A DNA stretch of 64,000 bases, taken from assembly GCF_014191055.1 (NCBI RefSeq), contig NZ_JACHWB010000002.1, forward strand, positions 806,001 to 870,000, read 5' to 3'. Under the pieces are notes generated by a model. That model did not search any database and was not told where the DNA came from. It worked only from the letters and a program-made list of their open reading frames with translations. The first letter of the stretch is position 1. Each line of letters begins with the position of its first letter. Position numbers and translations under genes: made by a program. Origin of the DNA: Microvirga lupini (lineage in GTDB: Bacteria > Pseudomonadota > Alphaproteobacteria > Rhizobiales > Beijerinckiaceae). Shown one piece after another: positions 16,509-24,837 of the stretch.

Positions 16509-16846
16509 CCGTGAAAAACGAGGCCTGCCGTGCCATGCAGGAGGATGACGACTGTGAACAGGGCCGCGATTGCGATGCCCATCAGCGCCAGGAAGCGGTG
16601 CGGCCGGCCTGCGCCGGTCGAGTCAGGCTGAGGCGTCGGTGCCGCGGTGGCAAAGCCGCGCCAGGAGAGAAAGCAGCCGAAGAGGCTCAACCCTGCCATA
16701 GCGAGGGCGAAGATGGGAATGAGCGGCACCTGATGGGCGCAGACCCACGGCACGGCGGCATAGTTGAATTGCGTGTCGATGAGCCAAGCCATAGGCCCGG
16801 CATAAATGCCGGCCGATGGGATACCCCGTGCGAGCCACGCCGCCAT
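16496..16846 (-). CDS. Small membrane protein of the caa3 oxidase operon
   Basis: This 116-residue protein has three hydrophobic segments (about residues 8-27, 42-62 and 85-108). The chosen start at 16846 lies five bases after the stop of subunit III and follows GGTGGTGAG. The position between subunit III and CtaG is the one usually taken by subunit IV or a small assembly protein, so it is probably an accessory oxidase subunit. The sequence itself is not one I recognise. Confidence 0.75.
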   Translation of the reverse strand: MAAWLARGIPSAGIYAGPMAWLIDTQFNYAAVPWVCAHQVPLIPIFALAMAGLSLFGCFLSWRGFATAAPTPQPDSTGAGRPHRFLALMGIAIAALFTVVILLHGTAGLVFHGCER

Positions 16847-16850
16847 GATC

Positions 16851-17495
16851 TCACCACCACCTTGGGAACCAGTAGACGAGCAGATAGATCGGCGCCCAGG
16901 AGGCGACGACGAAATACCAGTAGAAGGCATTGTCGCCGATATCCGAGAAGCGCTTGCCATGACCGTGCCGGGTGAACATGAGCGCCGTCAGGACGATGGT
17001 GTCGCCGATATCGGTCACAAGGTGCAGCGTGTGCAGTCCGAGCAGGAACCAGAGGATCGACCCATAGGCGTTCTGATCCCAGCGCACATGCAGGGAGCCG
17101 AGCTCCATGATGCGCAGTCCGAGGAGCACGAGCCCGATCACGCTCATGATCACGAGATCACGGCGGGATTTCGCGAGATCCTCGCGCCCGCCGTTCCGCT
17201 TGGCCATGTGGTTGGGCCAGAGACTGGCGAGCATGACAAGGGTGAACAGGCTCGACCAGAATAGGTCAGGGGCCGGAGCGCTGAGAGGCCAGTTGCCGTT
17301 GATGAAGACGAGATAGAAATAGGCCCCGATGGCCAGCGCAAATCCCATCCCCTCGGCGGCCGCAAAGCCCAGCGTGCCCCACCAGATCGGGCTGCGATGG
17401 CCATAGGCGTAACTCGGCATCTGCCGGGCATTGAGCACGATGCTGTGAGGCAGCATCGCTCCACCGGCAGGAGGTTTCGATGGACCCGCGGTCAT
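16851..17495 (-). CDS. ctaE: Cytochrome c oxidase subunit III (caa3 type)
   Basis: This 214-residue membrane protein with five hydrophobic helices belongs to the heme-copper oxidase subunit III family. It contains GMGFALAIGAYFYLV and the conserved GLHTLHLVTDIGDTIVL and DNAFYWYFVVASWAPIY stretches. Its ATG overlaps the subunit I stop, which couples translation. Confidence 0.92.
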   Translation of the reverse strand: MTAGPSKPPAGGAMLPHSIVLNARQMPSYAYGHRSPIWWGTLGFAAAEGMGFALAIGAYFYLVFINGNWPLSAPAPDLFWSSLFTLVMLASLWPNHMAKRNGGREDLAKSRRDLVIMSVIGLVLLGLRIMELGSLHVRWDQNAYGSILWFLLGLHTLHLVTDIGDTIVLTALMFTRHGHGKRFSDIGDNAFYWYFVVASWAPIYLLVYWFPRWW

Positions 17496-19504
17496 CGCTC
17501 ATCCTCCATGCTCGGCTTTGGCCAGAACCAGCCCATCAGCGCGACGATGAGTGGGATGCTGCCCCACACGATCGCCCATGGGGTGAACATGGAGCCGATG
17601 AAGAGAATGGCCGTCGCCACCGCAGCGATGAACGGCCAGATCGAGGGCTCAGGGGTGGATTCCTTCAAATCCGCCCGTCCATGGGTGATGGTGGAGACGA
17701 TCTGCTCGCGATTGTCGACGCTCAGCCCCGCCACAACGGGCAGAGCATCGCGGTGGGCCCAGAGCGGCTCGCGGTTCGTCACGACGGGAATGCGGTCGAA
17801 GTTCTGCGGCAGCGGCGGGGATGCGGCCGCCCATTCGAGGGTGCCAGCATCCCAAGGATTGGGCCCCGCCAGGGGCCCGCGGCGGGCGCTCGAGACGATG
17901 TTGTAGAGGAAAAGCACGAAGCTCGCGAAAAAGATGGCGGCGCCAATGGTCGAGAGCATGTTGAGATTGCCCCAGCCCATCTCCGGCAGATAGGTGTAGA
18001 CCCGCCGCGGCATGCCCATCAGACCCGTGATGTGCATAGGGAAGAACGCCACGTTGAACCCGATGAAGGCAAGCCCGAAATGCCACCTGCCGATCCGCTC
18101 GCTCATCATGCGGCCGGTGAATTTCGGGAACCAGTAATAGACGGCGGCGATCAGCGGGAACACATTGCCGCCGATGAGCACGTAGTGGAAATGCGCTACG
18201 ACGAAGAATGTATCGTGCACCTGGCTATCGAGAGGCACGGAGGCGAGCATGATCCCCGACAGGCCACCCGCCACGAAGATGAAGAAGAAGCCGATGACGA
18301 ACAGAAGCGGAGCGCGGAACACCGGCCGCCCGTCCCAGAGCGTCGCAATCCAGCAGAAGATCTGAATGCCGTTCGGGATGGCGATGAGCATGCTCGAGGC
18401 AGTGAAGAAGCTGGCGCCGAGCTGCGGCAGGCCGGTGGTGAACATGTGGTGCACCCAAAGCCCGAACGAGAGGAAGCCTGTCGCAATCAGGGAAAGCACG
18501 AGGGGGATGTAGCCGAAGGCCTGACGGCGCGCGAAGGTGACCACAATGGCGGACACCCATCCTGTTGCGGGCAGGAAGATGATGTAGACCTCCGGGTGTC
18601 CGAAGAACCAGAACAGGTGCTGATACAGAAGCGCGTCCCCACCCTCGGCCGGGTTGAAGAAATGCGTGCCCACGAGCCTGTCCAGGATCAGCATGGCGGA
18701 GGCGGTGACCACGGCCGGAAGGGCGAAGACGATCACGAAGGAATTGACCAGCTCCGCCCAGACGAAGAGCGGTATCCGGTCGAGCGTCATCCCGGGAGCC
18801 CGCAGCTTGAACACAGTGGTGATGACCGAGATCGCGACCGCGATACCGGCGACCTCCGTGAAAGTGATCATCTGCGCCCAGAAATCCGCCCGCTTGCCGG
18901 GGGAGAATTCCGGGCCGGACAGGGGCACGTAAGCGAACCATCCGACATCCGGTCCGATGTTGAGCATGAAGGCGACCCAGATCATCAGGCCGCCGAACAG
19001 ATAGACATAGTAGGAATAGGCGTTCAGGCGCGGGAACGCGATGTTGCGGGTGCCGACCATGAGCGGCACGAGATAAACCGCGAAGGCCTCGCCGATGGGA
19101 ACCCCGAAGAGGAACATCATCGTCGTGCCGTGCATGGTGAAGAGCTGGTTGTAGAGATCGGGCCCGATCAGCGTGCTCTCGGGCTGGGCCAGTTGTAGGC
19201 GCATAGCCACCGCCGATAGCCCGCCGAGGAAGAGGAAGATGATGGCAGTGACGATGTAGCGGCGGCCGATGATCTTGTGATCGACTGTGGAGAGAGCGCC
19301 GATGAGCCCCTGGTCGGTTCCCCAAGTCTTGGCGAGCCGCGCGGAGAGCTCCGGTCCATCCACCTGATCGTCACGTAGCTCGTCAGGGTTCGGCGGTGCA
19401 TCCGCCTCGCTCTGCACACCTGGAAGTCCACCGCGCTCGCCGGTGGCAAGGCGCGTCACCTCGGGGACAGCATCGAAATCATCGGATGTGATGGCCCGGG
19501 TCAC
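17492..19504 (-). CDS. ctaD: Cytochrome c oxidase subunit I (caa3 type)
   Basis: This 670-residue catalytic subunit of a heme-copper oxidase reduces O2 and pumps protons across the inner membrane. All metal ligands are visible: His125 and His440 for low-spin heme, His438 for the active-site heme, and His303, His352 and His353 for CuB. Tyr307 is available for the His-Tyr cross-link. Glu305 in GHPEVY marks an A1-type D-channel oxidase. The C-terminal extension holds two extra hydrophobic segments, and the N-terminal 70 residues are hydrophilic. It overlaps subunits II and III by ATGA. Confidence 0.96.
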   Translation of the reverse strand: MTRAITSDDFDAVPEVTRLATGERGGLPGVQSEADAPPNPDELRDDQVDGPELSARLAKTWGTDQGLIGALSTVDHKIIGRRYIVTAIIFLFLGGLSAVAMRLQLAQPESTLIGPDLYNQLFTMHGTTMMFLFGVPIGEAFAVYLVPLMVGTRNIAFPRLNAYSYYVYLFGGLMIWVAFMLNIGPDVGWFAYVPLSGPEFSPGKRADFWAQMITFTEVAGIAVAISVITTVFKLRAPGMTLDRIPLFVWAELVNSFVIVFALPAVVTASAMLILDRLVGTHFFNPAEGGDALLYQHLFWFFGHPEVYIIFLPATGWVSAIVVTFARRQAFGYIPLVLSLIATGFLSFGLWVHHMFTTGLPQLGASFFTASSMLIAIPNGIQIFCWIATLWDGRPVFRAPLLFVIGFFFIFVAGGLSGIMLASVPLDSQVHDTFFVVAHFHYVLIGGNVFPLIAAVYYWFPKFTGRMMSERIGRWHFGLAFIGFNVAFFPMHITGLMGMPRRVYTYLPEMGWGNLNMLSTIGAAIFFASFVLFLYNIVSSARRGPLAGPNPWDAGTLEWAAASPPLPQNFDRIPVVTNREPLWAHRDALPVVAGLSVDNREQIVSTITHGRADLKESTPEPSIWPFIAAVATAILFIGSMFTPWAIVWGSIPLIVALMGWFWPKPSMEDER

Positions 19505-20505
19505 TTCAACCCCTCCAGGTAGCTTGCGAGAGGTTGAACCTCACTGGGTTCGAGCTGAATCGTCGGCATGTTCACGCCCGGCTTGACGCCATGCGGGTCG
19601 ACGATCCACGCGGCGATGTTACCCCGCGTCGTCTCCAGGGTCCCAGCCCCGATAGTGCGGCGGCTTCCCACATGGGTGAGGTCTGGCGCGATCTTGCCGC
19701 CTGCATCGGTGCCGCGGATCTGGTGGCACATGATGCATGGCTTCGAGAGAAAGATCTCCATGCCGCGCTGGCGCTCCTCGTCGCCCGGCGAGATGGCGGA
19801 GGAGATCTGCTGCTCGCGCCAGCGCTCGAAATCCTCCTTGTTTTCGGCAACGACGAGCAGAGCCATATGGGCATGCTGGAGGCCGCAGTACTCGGCGCAT
19901 TGCCCGCGATAGATGCCTGGCCGATCTGCCTGAATCTGAAGCTGATTTTGGCGGCCCGTGATGGCATCCATCTTGCCGGTGAGGCTCGGGATCCAGAAGG
20001 AGTGGATCACGTCGGAGGATTCGAGCTTGACTAGTACTGGCTCGCCCACCGGGATGTGGATCTCGTTGGCGGTGGTGAAGACCCGGTTCGGCTGAGAGTC
20101 CTCATAGGTAATTTTCCACCACCATTGCTGCCCCGTGACCAGCAGCGTCAGGGATCCATCCTTGTGGGCGAACAGCGCCTTCTGAGCCGCGTAGCTCAAC
20201 CCGGTTAGGGAAATGACGGTCAGAAGCGTCAGCCCGACCGCAACCGAGATGGTGATGGTCATGCGCCGTTCGGTTGCAGGATTCGTCGCGAGCGGATCCG
20301 CATCGAAGGGACGCCTCCTGCGCAGCGACAGGAGAAGGGCGATCATCGTGAGAGCCCAAACGGTGGCGAGCACCGCGACGAAGATCCAGAACATGCGGGC
20401 CAGGCTGCTGGCGGCAGGCCCCTGAGCGTTGAGCACCGATTGCCAGTCCTGACATCCTCCCAAGGGCAGGCACAGGAGCAGGAGAGCGGGTGAGAGCCGT
20501 CTCAT
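19501..20505 (-). CDS. ctaC: Cytochrome c oxidase subunit II with fused cytochrome c domain
   Basis: This 334-residue protein has a lipoprotein-type signal (lipobox ending at Cys18), two transmembrane helices and a periplasmic cupredoxin domain. The binuclear CuA ligands are intact: His168, then Cys203, Cys207, His211 and Met214 in CAEYCGLQHAHM. A cytochrome c domain follows, with heme motif CIMCH at Cys257-His261, defining the caa3 type. The start at 20505 is preferred because it gives a proper signal peptide and lies seven bases after the upstream stop. Confidence 0.94.
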   Translation of the reverse strand: MRRLSPALLLLCLPLGGCQDWQSVLNAQGPAASSLARMFWIFVAVLATVWALTMIALLLSLRRRRPFDADPLATNPATERRMTITISVAVGLTLLTVISLTGLSYAAQKALFAHKDGSLTLLVTGQQWWWKITYEDSQPNRVFTTANEIHIPVGEPVLVKLESSDVIHSFWIPSLTGKMDAITGRQNQLQIQADRPGIYRGQCAEYCGLQHAHMALLVVAENKEDFERWREQQISSAISPGDEERQRGMEIFLSKPCIMCHQIRGTDAGGKIAPDLTHVGSRRTIGAGTLETTRGNIAAWIVDPHGVKPGVNMPTIQLEPSEVQPLASYLEGLK

Positions 20506-20512
20506 CTCCGCC

Positions 20513-21073
20513 TCACTGCGGCATCTGGGCGGAGGGCGGAGTCTGCCCGCCATCGATCACCTCACCCGGCGGTCGCCGCTGCTCAGCCGGCCCGGGACTC
20601 AGGTCGTCCTTGCGGCCGGGTGCGGCGGCTTTCGGCACGTTGCGGCCCATGGAGCGGATATAGGCGGCAATCTGCCAGATCTGGTCGTCCGGGATCTTAC
20701 CGCGGAACGACGGCATGCCGTTGGGCCTGCCTTCGCGGATCGTCTGCACGATGTTCCCGATCTGCCCGCCGTAGATCCAGCGATCGTCCATCAGCGCCGG
20801 CCCAGAATCGCCGCCGCCATTGGCGTGGCAGCCGTTGCAGTTGAACCAGACATAAAGGCGCTGGCCCTGAGAGATGTGATAGGCGTTCTCCTCGTATTCC
20901 TTGCCCAATCCCGATCGTTGCTCGGTCGGCCCGCTGGGTCCTGCGGACAAAGGCGACAGGGCAATCTTCTCGTTCGTCTCAGATGTTACCGGGTTGGCGC
21001 GGTACTCACGGTCCTCCCGCTCGCAGGCGGCGAGAGCAAGGGCGGTGAGGGACATGACCAGGAGCCGTCTCAT
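20513..21073 (-). CDS. Cytochrome c lipoprotein linked to the PQQ dehydrogenase
   Basis: This 186-residue exported protein has lipobox LALAAC (Cys17), a linker, and a class I cytochrome c domain with heme motif CNGCH (Cys79-His83) and a probable Met ligand in NGMPSF. The tail is Pro-rich and disordered-looking. It lies between the dehydrogenase-associated binding protein and oxidase subunit II and overlaps the former by ATGA. It is the natural candidate for the electron carrier from the PQQ dehydrogenase to the caa3 oxidase, the job done by XoxG or ExaB-type cytochromes elsewhere. Confidence 0.85.
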   Translation of the reverse strand: MRRLLVMSLTALALAACEREDREYRANPVTSETNEKIALSPLSAGPSGPTEQRSGLGKEYEENAYHISQGQRLYVWFNCNGCHANGGGDSGPALMDDRWIYGGQIGNIVQTIREGRPNGMPSFRGKIPDDQIWQIAAYIRSMGRNVPKAAAPGRKDDLSPGPAEQRRPPGEVIDGGQTPPSAQMPQ

Positions 21074-21894
21074 GGCACACGCCCTGCCTGTTTGAGGCCA
21101 CCGTCGAGGCGGGGGACATGATACGCCGTCAGGATCGCATCCACGTCGGCACGGCGCCGGATCAGCGCCGCATCGATTTCTTGCCGCAGAGCCTCGTCCT
21201 CCTTGCGCACCGCCATGGAGATGTCGAAGACCATTGGCAGTTGCGGTCCGTCGAAGATCGGCCGCACTGGCGTTACCTTCAGCGGCTCGCTCTCATGCTG
21301 GGCAAAGTAGCCTCCGAGGGGTCCCCAGACGATGGCCACGTCAATCTCGCGTTTCGCCAAGGCGTCGAGAATGCGTGCCGGCGGATTAGGATCGCTGTAG
21401 TCTCCGTAGATCATGAAGCCGCGCACGTTCTCGACAATGCCACGCCGCCCGAGGGCATGGGCAGGCGGCGTGTTCGAACCATCATCGCCGATGAGATGCA
21501 CGCCGATCTTCGCCTGACGAAGAACCGGATCGTTGAAGGACTGAACGCCAGGACCATCGGCTCGGGTCACGAAGACATAGGATGAGCGGTAATAGGGCGC
21601 CGTCGTGCGCACACCTTCGAGGTTGGCGGGCAGGCCCGGCACCAGATCGCAGACCTCAGCCTTGAGGGTGTTACGCAGGAAGCCGCGGCGCTGCGCCCAC
21701 CAGGTGTAGCGAACCTCTGCGCCGAGTTCCTCGGCGATCAGGGAGACGAGCTTGTTCTCGAAGCCCTCCCCGGCTTCATTGGAAAACGGCAGGTTGTTGG
21801 GATCGGCGCAGACGCGAAGCTCACGGGCCTGAACGCCACCAACCAACAGTATGGAACTGGCAAGAACAACCCACTTAAGGAAGCTTGAACACAT
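21070..21894 (-). CDS. Quinoprotein dehydrogenase-associated periplasmic binding protein (MoxJ/XoxJ type)
   Basis: This 274-residue protein has a signal peptide (cleavage near residue 24) and a solute-binding fold typical of the MoxJ/XoxJ group: ELRVCADPNNLPFSNEAGEG at the mature N-terminus and a later GDDGSNTPPAHALGRRG stretch. In methylotrophs XoxJ is needed for, and binds, the lanthanide methanol dehydrogenase. The start at 21894 has GGGAGGA upstream and overlaps the end of the dehydrogenase gene by 20 bases, so the two are translated together. Confidence 0.88.
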   Translation of the reverse strand: MCSSFLKWVVLASSILLVGGVQARELRVCADPNNLPFSNEAGEGFENKLVSLIAEELGAEVRYTWWAQRRGFLRNTLKAEVCDLVPGLPANLEGVRTTAPYYRSSYVFVTRADGPGVQSFNDPVLRQAKIGVHLIGDDGSNTPPAHALGRRGIVENVRGFMIYGDYSDPNPPARILDALAKREIDVAIVWGPLGGYFAQHESEPLKVTPVRPIFDGPQLPMVFDISMAVRKEDEALRQEIDAALIRRRADVDAILTAYHVPRLDGGLKQAGRVP

Positions 21895-23689
21895 AAAGCG
21901 TTCCTCCCTTGGTGGTGACGTTCTTGAGCTCGCGCATGGCATTGGCGAAGCCCTTGGCGGCGGTGCCGTCGCGGGGATCGAGATCGCCGGACACGATGGC
22001 CCCGGCCCAGCCTCCCACACCGGAGAGGATGGCAACGTACTGCTTGCCGTCAGGGCCGCGATAGGTGGTCGGCTGTCCGATGATGCCGGAATCGACCTTG
22101 AACTGCCACAGCACCTCGCCCGAGCGGGCATGCACGGCCTTGAACCAGCCGTCCATGGTGCCGTAAAAGACGACATCGCCCGCCGTCGCAAGCGCGCCGC
22201 TCCAGAGCGGGAAGCGCTCATTGATCGTCCAAAGCTCCTTGCCTTCCCGGATGTCCCAGGCGGTGAACTCGCCCATATGGCCGCCCGGTCCGGGATACAT
22301 GCGAACCTCCGCGCCGACATAGGGCGTGCCGGCAATGTAGTTCGGCTCGACGCTCTCCCAATCCATGCACATGTTCATATGCGGGATGTAGAGAAGACCG
22401 GTCTTGTGGGAGAAGGCGCTCGGGTTCCAATCCTTCGCGCCGGGTGCGGTCGGGCAGATGTCGCGAATCACGCGGTTGTTCACGGGTTCCTTTTCGGAAT
22501 TGTACTGGATCCGCCCCGTCTGGAGATCGACACCCGTGACTGCCGTGAGCGCGTGGAACGGCTTGGCGGAGAGCACCTCTCCTGTTGTCCTGTCGATGAC
22601 ATACAGGAAGCCAGTTCGCCCCGGGTGCACGAGCACCTTGCGCGGCTTTCCCTCCCATTCCATGTCGAGCAGGATCAACTCGTTGATGTTGTCCCAGTCA
22701 TGCAGATCGTGAGGAGCGGTCTGGTAGAACCAGCGTGCCTCGCCGGTGTCCGGATCGCGCGCAAAGATGCCGGCGGTCCATTTGTTGTCGCCGGGGCGCT
22801 GGTTGGGATTCCAGGGACCCGGATTGCCGGTGCCGTGGTAGAGCAGGTTCAGGTCGGGATCATAGGACAGCCAGCCCCAGACCGTGCCGCCGCCCTGCTG
22901 CCAAGCATCGGCCGGCCATGTGGTGACGCCGAGATCCTTGCCCTTGTCGCTGTCGTAGAAAGGCTTGAAGTTCGGCCCGATCTTCACGTCCTGATCGGGC
23001 CCGGTGTTGTAGGCCTTCCAGACGCTTTGTCCCGTATTGGCATCGAGCGCCTGGATCCAGCCTCTGACGCCGTATTCACCGCCGGAGATGCCGACGAACA
23101 CCTTGTCCTTGGCCACCAAGGGGGCCATGGTCATGGTCTCGCCTCGGTTGATGTCACCGAGCTTGGTCTTCCACACCTCCTCACCCGTCTCCGCATTCAC
23201 CGCGACCACATGGGCATCCAGCGTCGTGAAGAAGATCCGCCCGTTGGCGAAGGTGGGACCACGATTCACCACATCGCAGCAGGCCACGCCCTGCGCGGCC
23301 GCCGCTGGCTTCGGGTTGTACTGCCACTTCATCGGCGCGCCGGGCCGGGTCAGATCCAGGGCGTAGAGGATGTTGGGATAGGGCGAGAGCACATACATCG
23401 TGCCGCCGACGACAAGCGGGGCAGATTCCTGACCTTTGTTCACTCCGGTCGAGAAGGTGAAGGCGACCTGAAGGCTCTTCACGTTATCAGTGTTGATCTC
23501 GGAGAGGTCGCTGTAGCGGGTGGAAGCGAAATTCTTCTGGGGGATCGACCACTGGCCGTCCTCCGGCGTGACCGCAAAGGGCGGCGCTGATGGTTGAGGC
23601 AGGGTCGATTGGGCCAGAAGCGGTAACGCAGGCTGAAGGATCAGCGACAATGCTACGCTAAGGGCAAGACGAGCTCCACCCAAGATCAA
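21875..23689 (-). CDS. PQQ-dependent alcohol dehydrogenase, lanthanide-type signature
   Basis: This 604-residue periplasmic quinoprotein has a signal peptide to about residue 27 and an eight-bladed propeller with repeated W-docking motifs. It carries the vicinal disulfide Cys137-Cys138 (GVACCDVVNRG) and the pocket segments GGEYGVRGW and GTGNPGPWN. In PHDLHDWDNINE, Asp331 is the expected catalytic base. Asp333, two residues on, is the extra metal ligand of lanthanide enzymes (XoxF, ExaF/PedH), where calcium enzymes such as MxaF have Ala. It resembles ExaF/PedH more than classical XoxF, so the substrate may be ethanol or another short alcohol or aldehyde. Confidence 0.92.
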   Translation of the reverse strand: MILGGARLALSVALSLILQPALPLLAQSTLPQPSAPPFAVTPEDGQWSIPQKNFASTRYSDLSEINTDNVKSLQVAFTFSTGVNKGQESAPLVVGGTMYVLSPYPNILYALDLTRPGAPMKWQYNPKPAAAAQGVACCDVVNRGPTFANGRIFFTTLDAHVVAVNAETGEEVWKTKLGDINRGETMTMAPLVAKDKVFVGISGGEYGVRGWIQALDANTGQSVWKAYNTGPDQDVKIGPNFKPFYDSDKGKDLGVTTWPADAWQQGGGTVWGWLSYDPDLNLLYHGTGNPGPWNPNQRPGDNKWTAGIFARDPDTGEARWFYQTAPHDLHDWDNINELILLDMEWEGKPRKVLVHPGRTGFLYVIDRTTGEVLSAKPFHALTAVTGVDLQTGRIQYNSEKEPVNNRVIRDICPTAPGAKDWNPSAFSHKTGLLYIPHMNMCMDWESVEPNYIAGTPYVGAEVRMYPGPGGHMGEFTAWDIREGKELWTINERFPLWSGALATAGDVVFYGTMDGWFKAVHARSGEVLWQFKVDSGIIGQPTTYRGPDGKQYVAILSGVGGWAGAIVSGDLDPRDGTAAKGFANAMRELKNVTTKGGTLYVFKLP

Positions 23690-23791
23690 TCTCCGGAACG
23701 CGAAGACGCACCGCGCTGTCAGCGGCTCGACTCCAACCGTCCAGCTTCAAAGATGTTCCCGAAAATGTGATTCAAGCGTGAGGGAACCCTG

Positions 23792-23959
23792 TCAGCGCCA
23801 GTAATCCCGGATGGGGATGCCGTACCGATTGGAGGCATGAACAAGGATATAGGCCCCGATGGCCGCAAGCAGGCCGATCAGGAGCAGCGTGACCAGAAAT
23901 CCTGGATCGCGGAAAATGCGAAAATCCTTCCTCAGGGAACTGGTTTGTGGCTCATTCAT
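23792..23959 (-). CDS. 55-residue single-helix membrane protein
   Basis: A small frame from ATG 23959 encodes a charged N-terminus (SLRKDFRIFRDPG), one transmembrane helix (about residues 21-40) and a short tail ending YGIPIRDYWR. It sits between the ABC-2 permease and the PQQ dehydrogenase on the same strand. An upstream TTG at 24001 would add 14 residues. The composition is protein-like and the position is inside the operon, but I recognise no family. Confidence 0.6.
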   Translation of the reverse strand: MNEPQTSSLRKDFRIFRDPGFLVTLLLIGLLAAIGAYILVHASNRYGIPIRDYWR

Positions 23960-24024
23960 GGGCGTTCCCGATGCAGTTGATGTCTCTGAGCCAACAGCCA
24001 AGCGGGAGCCGTGTTCCCTGGGAC

Positions 24025-24837
24025 CTATGCACTGTTATTCGCCCCCCGGCGTGCCCAAAAACCACGACCGGGATCGTAGCCCCAGACTGCAAGGCTGAAA
24101 AACACAGCCAGAGCCAGAACACAGACCCCGAAAGCCACTGGCTCGAACTGAAGGTATAGCGCGAACCGGATCAACTCGACCGCATGGGAGAACGGGTTGA
24201 TCCAAGCAATCATTGCCAGCGTCGGGCTGACCTCGTCGAGGCGCCAGAGCGGATAAAGTGCCGCCGAGGCGAAGAACATGGGAAAGATCACGAAATTCAT
24301 CACGCCGGCGAAATTTTCGAGCTGACGGATGAGGGTCGAGAGGGCCAGCCCGAAAGCACCGAGCATCAGCCCTGCCAGGATCAGCGCCGGCAAAACCGCT
24401 CCGTAGCCGAGAGCAGGCGGCCGGACTTCCCAGAAGCGGGCGAGCAGTAGGAACAGATACACGATAGGCAGCACCGTGGCGGTGCTGGCAAGGAGCCGGG
24501 CTCCCAGCAGCCACCATCGCGGCAGCGGCGCGGTCAGCAGCACCCGCATCGATCCCATCTCCCGGTCATAAACCATGGAAAGGGAGTTCTGCATGCCGTG
24601 GAACAGAAGCATCATCCCGACGAGGCCCGGAACGATATAGACCTCGTAGAGGATGTAGCTCTCGTAGGGCGGGATGATCGACAGACCCAGCACCGAGCGG
24701 AAGCCCACTGCGAAGATGCCGAGCCACACGAGCGGTCGCACGATGGCCGCCGCAAAGCGTCCCTGCTGCCCCACGAACCGCAGCATCTCCCGACGCATGA
24801 TGCCCATGAGCGCCCGCAGGGCATAGCGCGTCTTCAT
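24025..24837 (-). CDS. ABC-2 type permease of the PQQ-dependent alcohol dehydrogenase system
   Basis: This 270-residue integral membrane protein has six hydrophobic segments and the ABC-2 pattern SLSMVYDREMGSMRVLLTAPLP (a cytoplasmic coupling region) followed by NFVIFPMFFASAALYPLW. It belongs to the PedC-like permeases encoded beside PQQ alcohol dehydrogenases, and to the same group as LutF of the methylotroph lanthanide-uptake cluster. The ATPase gene upstream overlaps it by ATGA, so they form one transporter. Confidence 0.88.
   Translation of the reverse strand: MKTRYALRALMGIMRREMLRFVGQQGRFAAAIVRPLVWLGIFAVGFRSVLGLSIIPPYESYILYEVYIVPGLVGMMLLFHGMQNSLSMVYDREMGSMRVLLTAPLPRWWLLGARLLASTATVLPIVYLFLLLARFWEVRPPALGYGAVLPALILAGLMLGAFGLALSTLIRQLENFAGVMNFVIFPMFFASAALYPLWRLDEVSPTLAMIAWINPFSHAVELIRFALYLQFEPVAFGVCVLALAVFFSLAVWGYDPGRGFWARRGANNSA

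Noticed and set aside
17480..19198. Long plus-strand open frame (over 570 codons) opposite oxidase subunit I
   Set aside because: It is a GC-rich shadow of ctaD. Its composition is His/Asp/Glu/Arg-rich without domains, and the minus strand has all catalytic ligands.
21851..23590. Long plus-strand open frame opposite the PQQ dehydrogenase
   Set aside because: It is antisense to a gene with clear active-site motifs. It shows no recognisable domain and no sensible start region.
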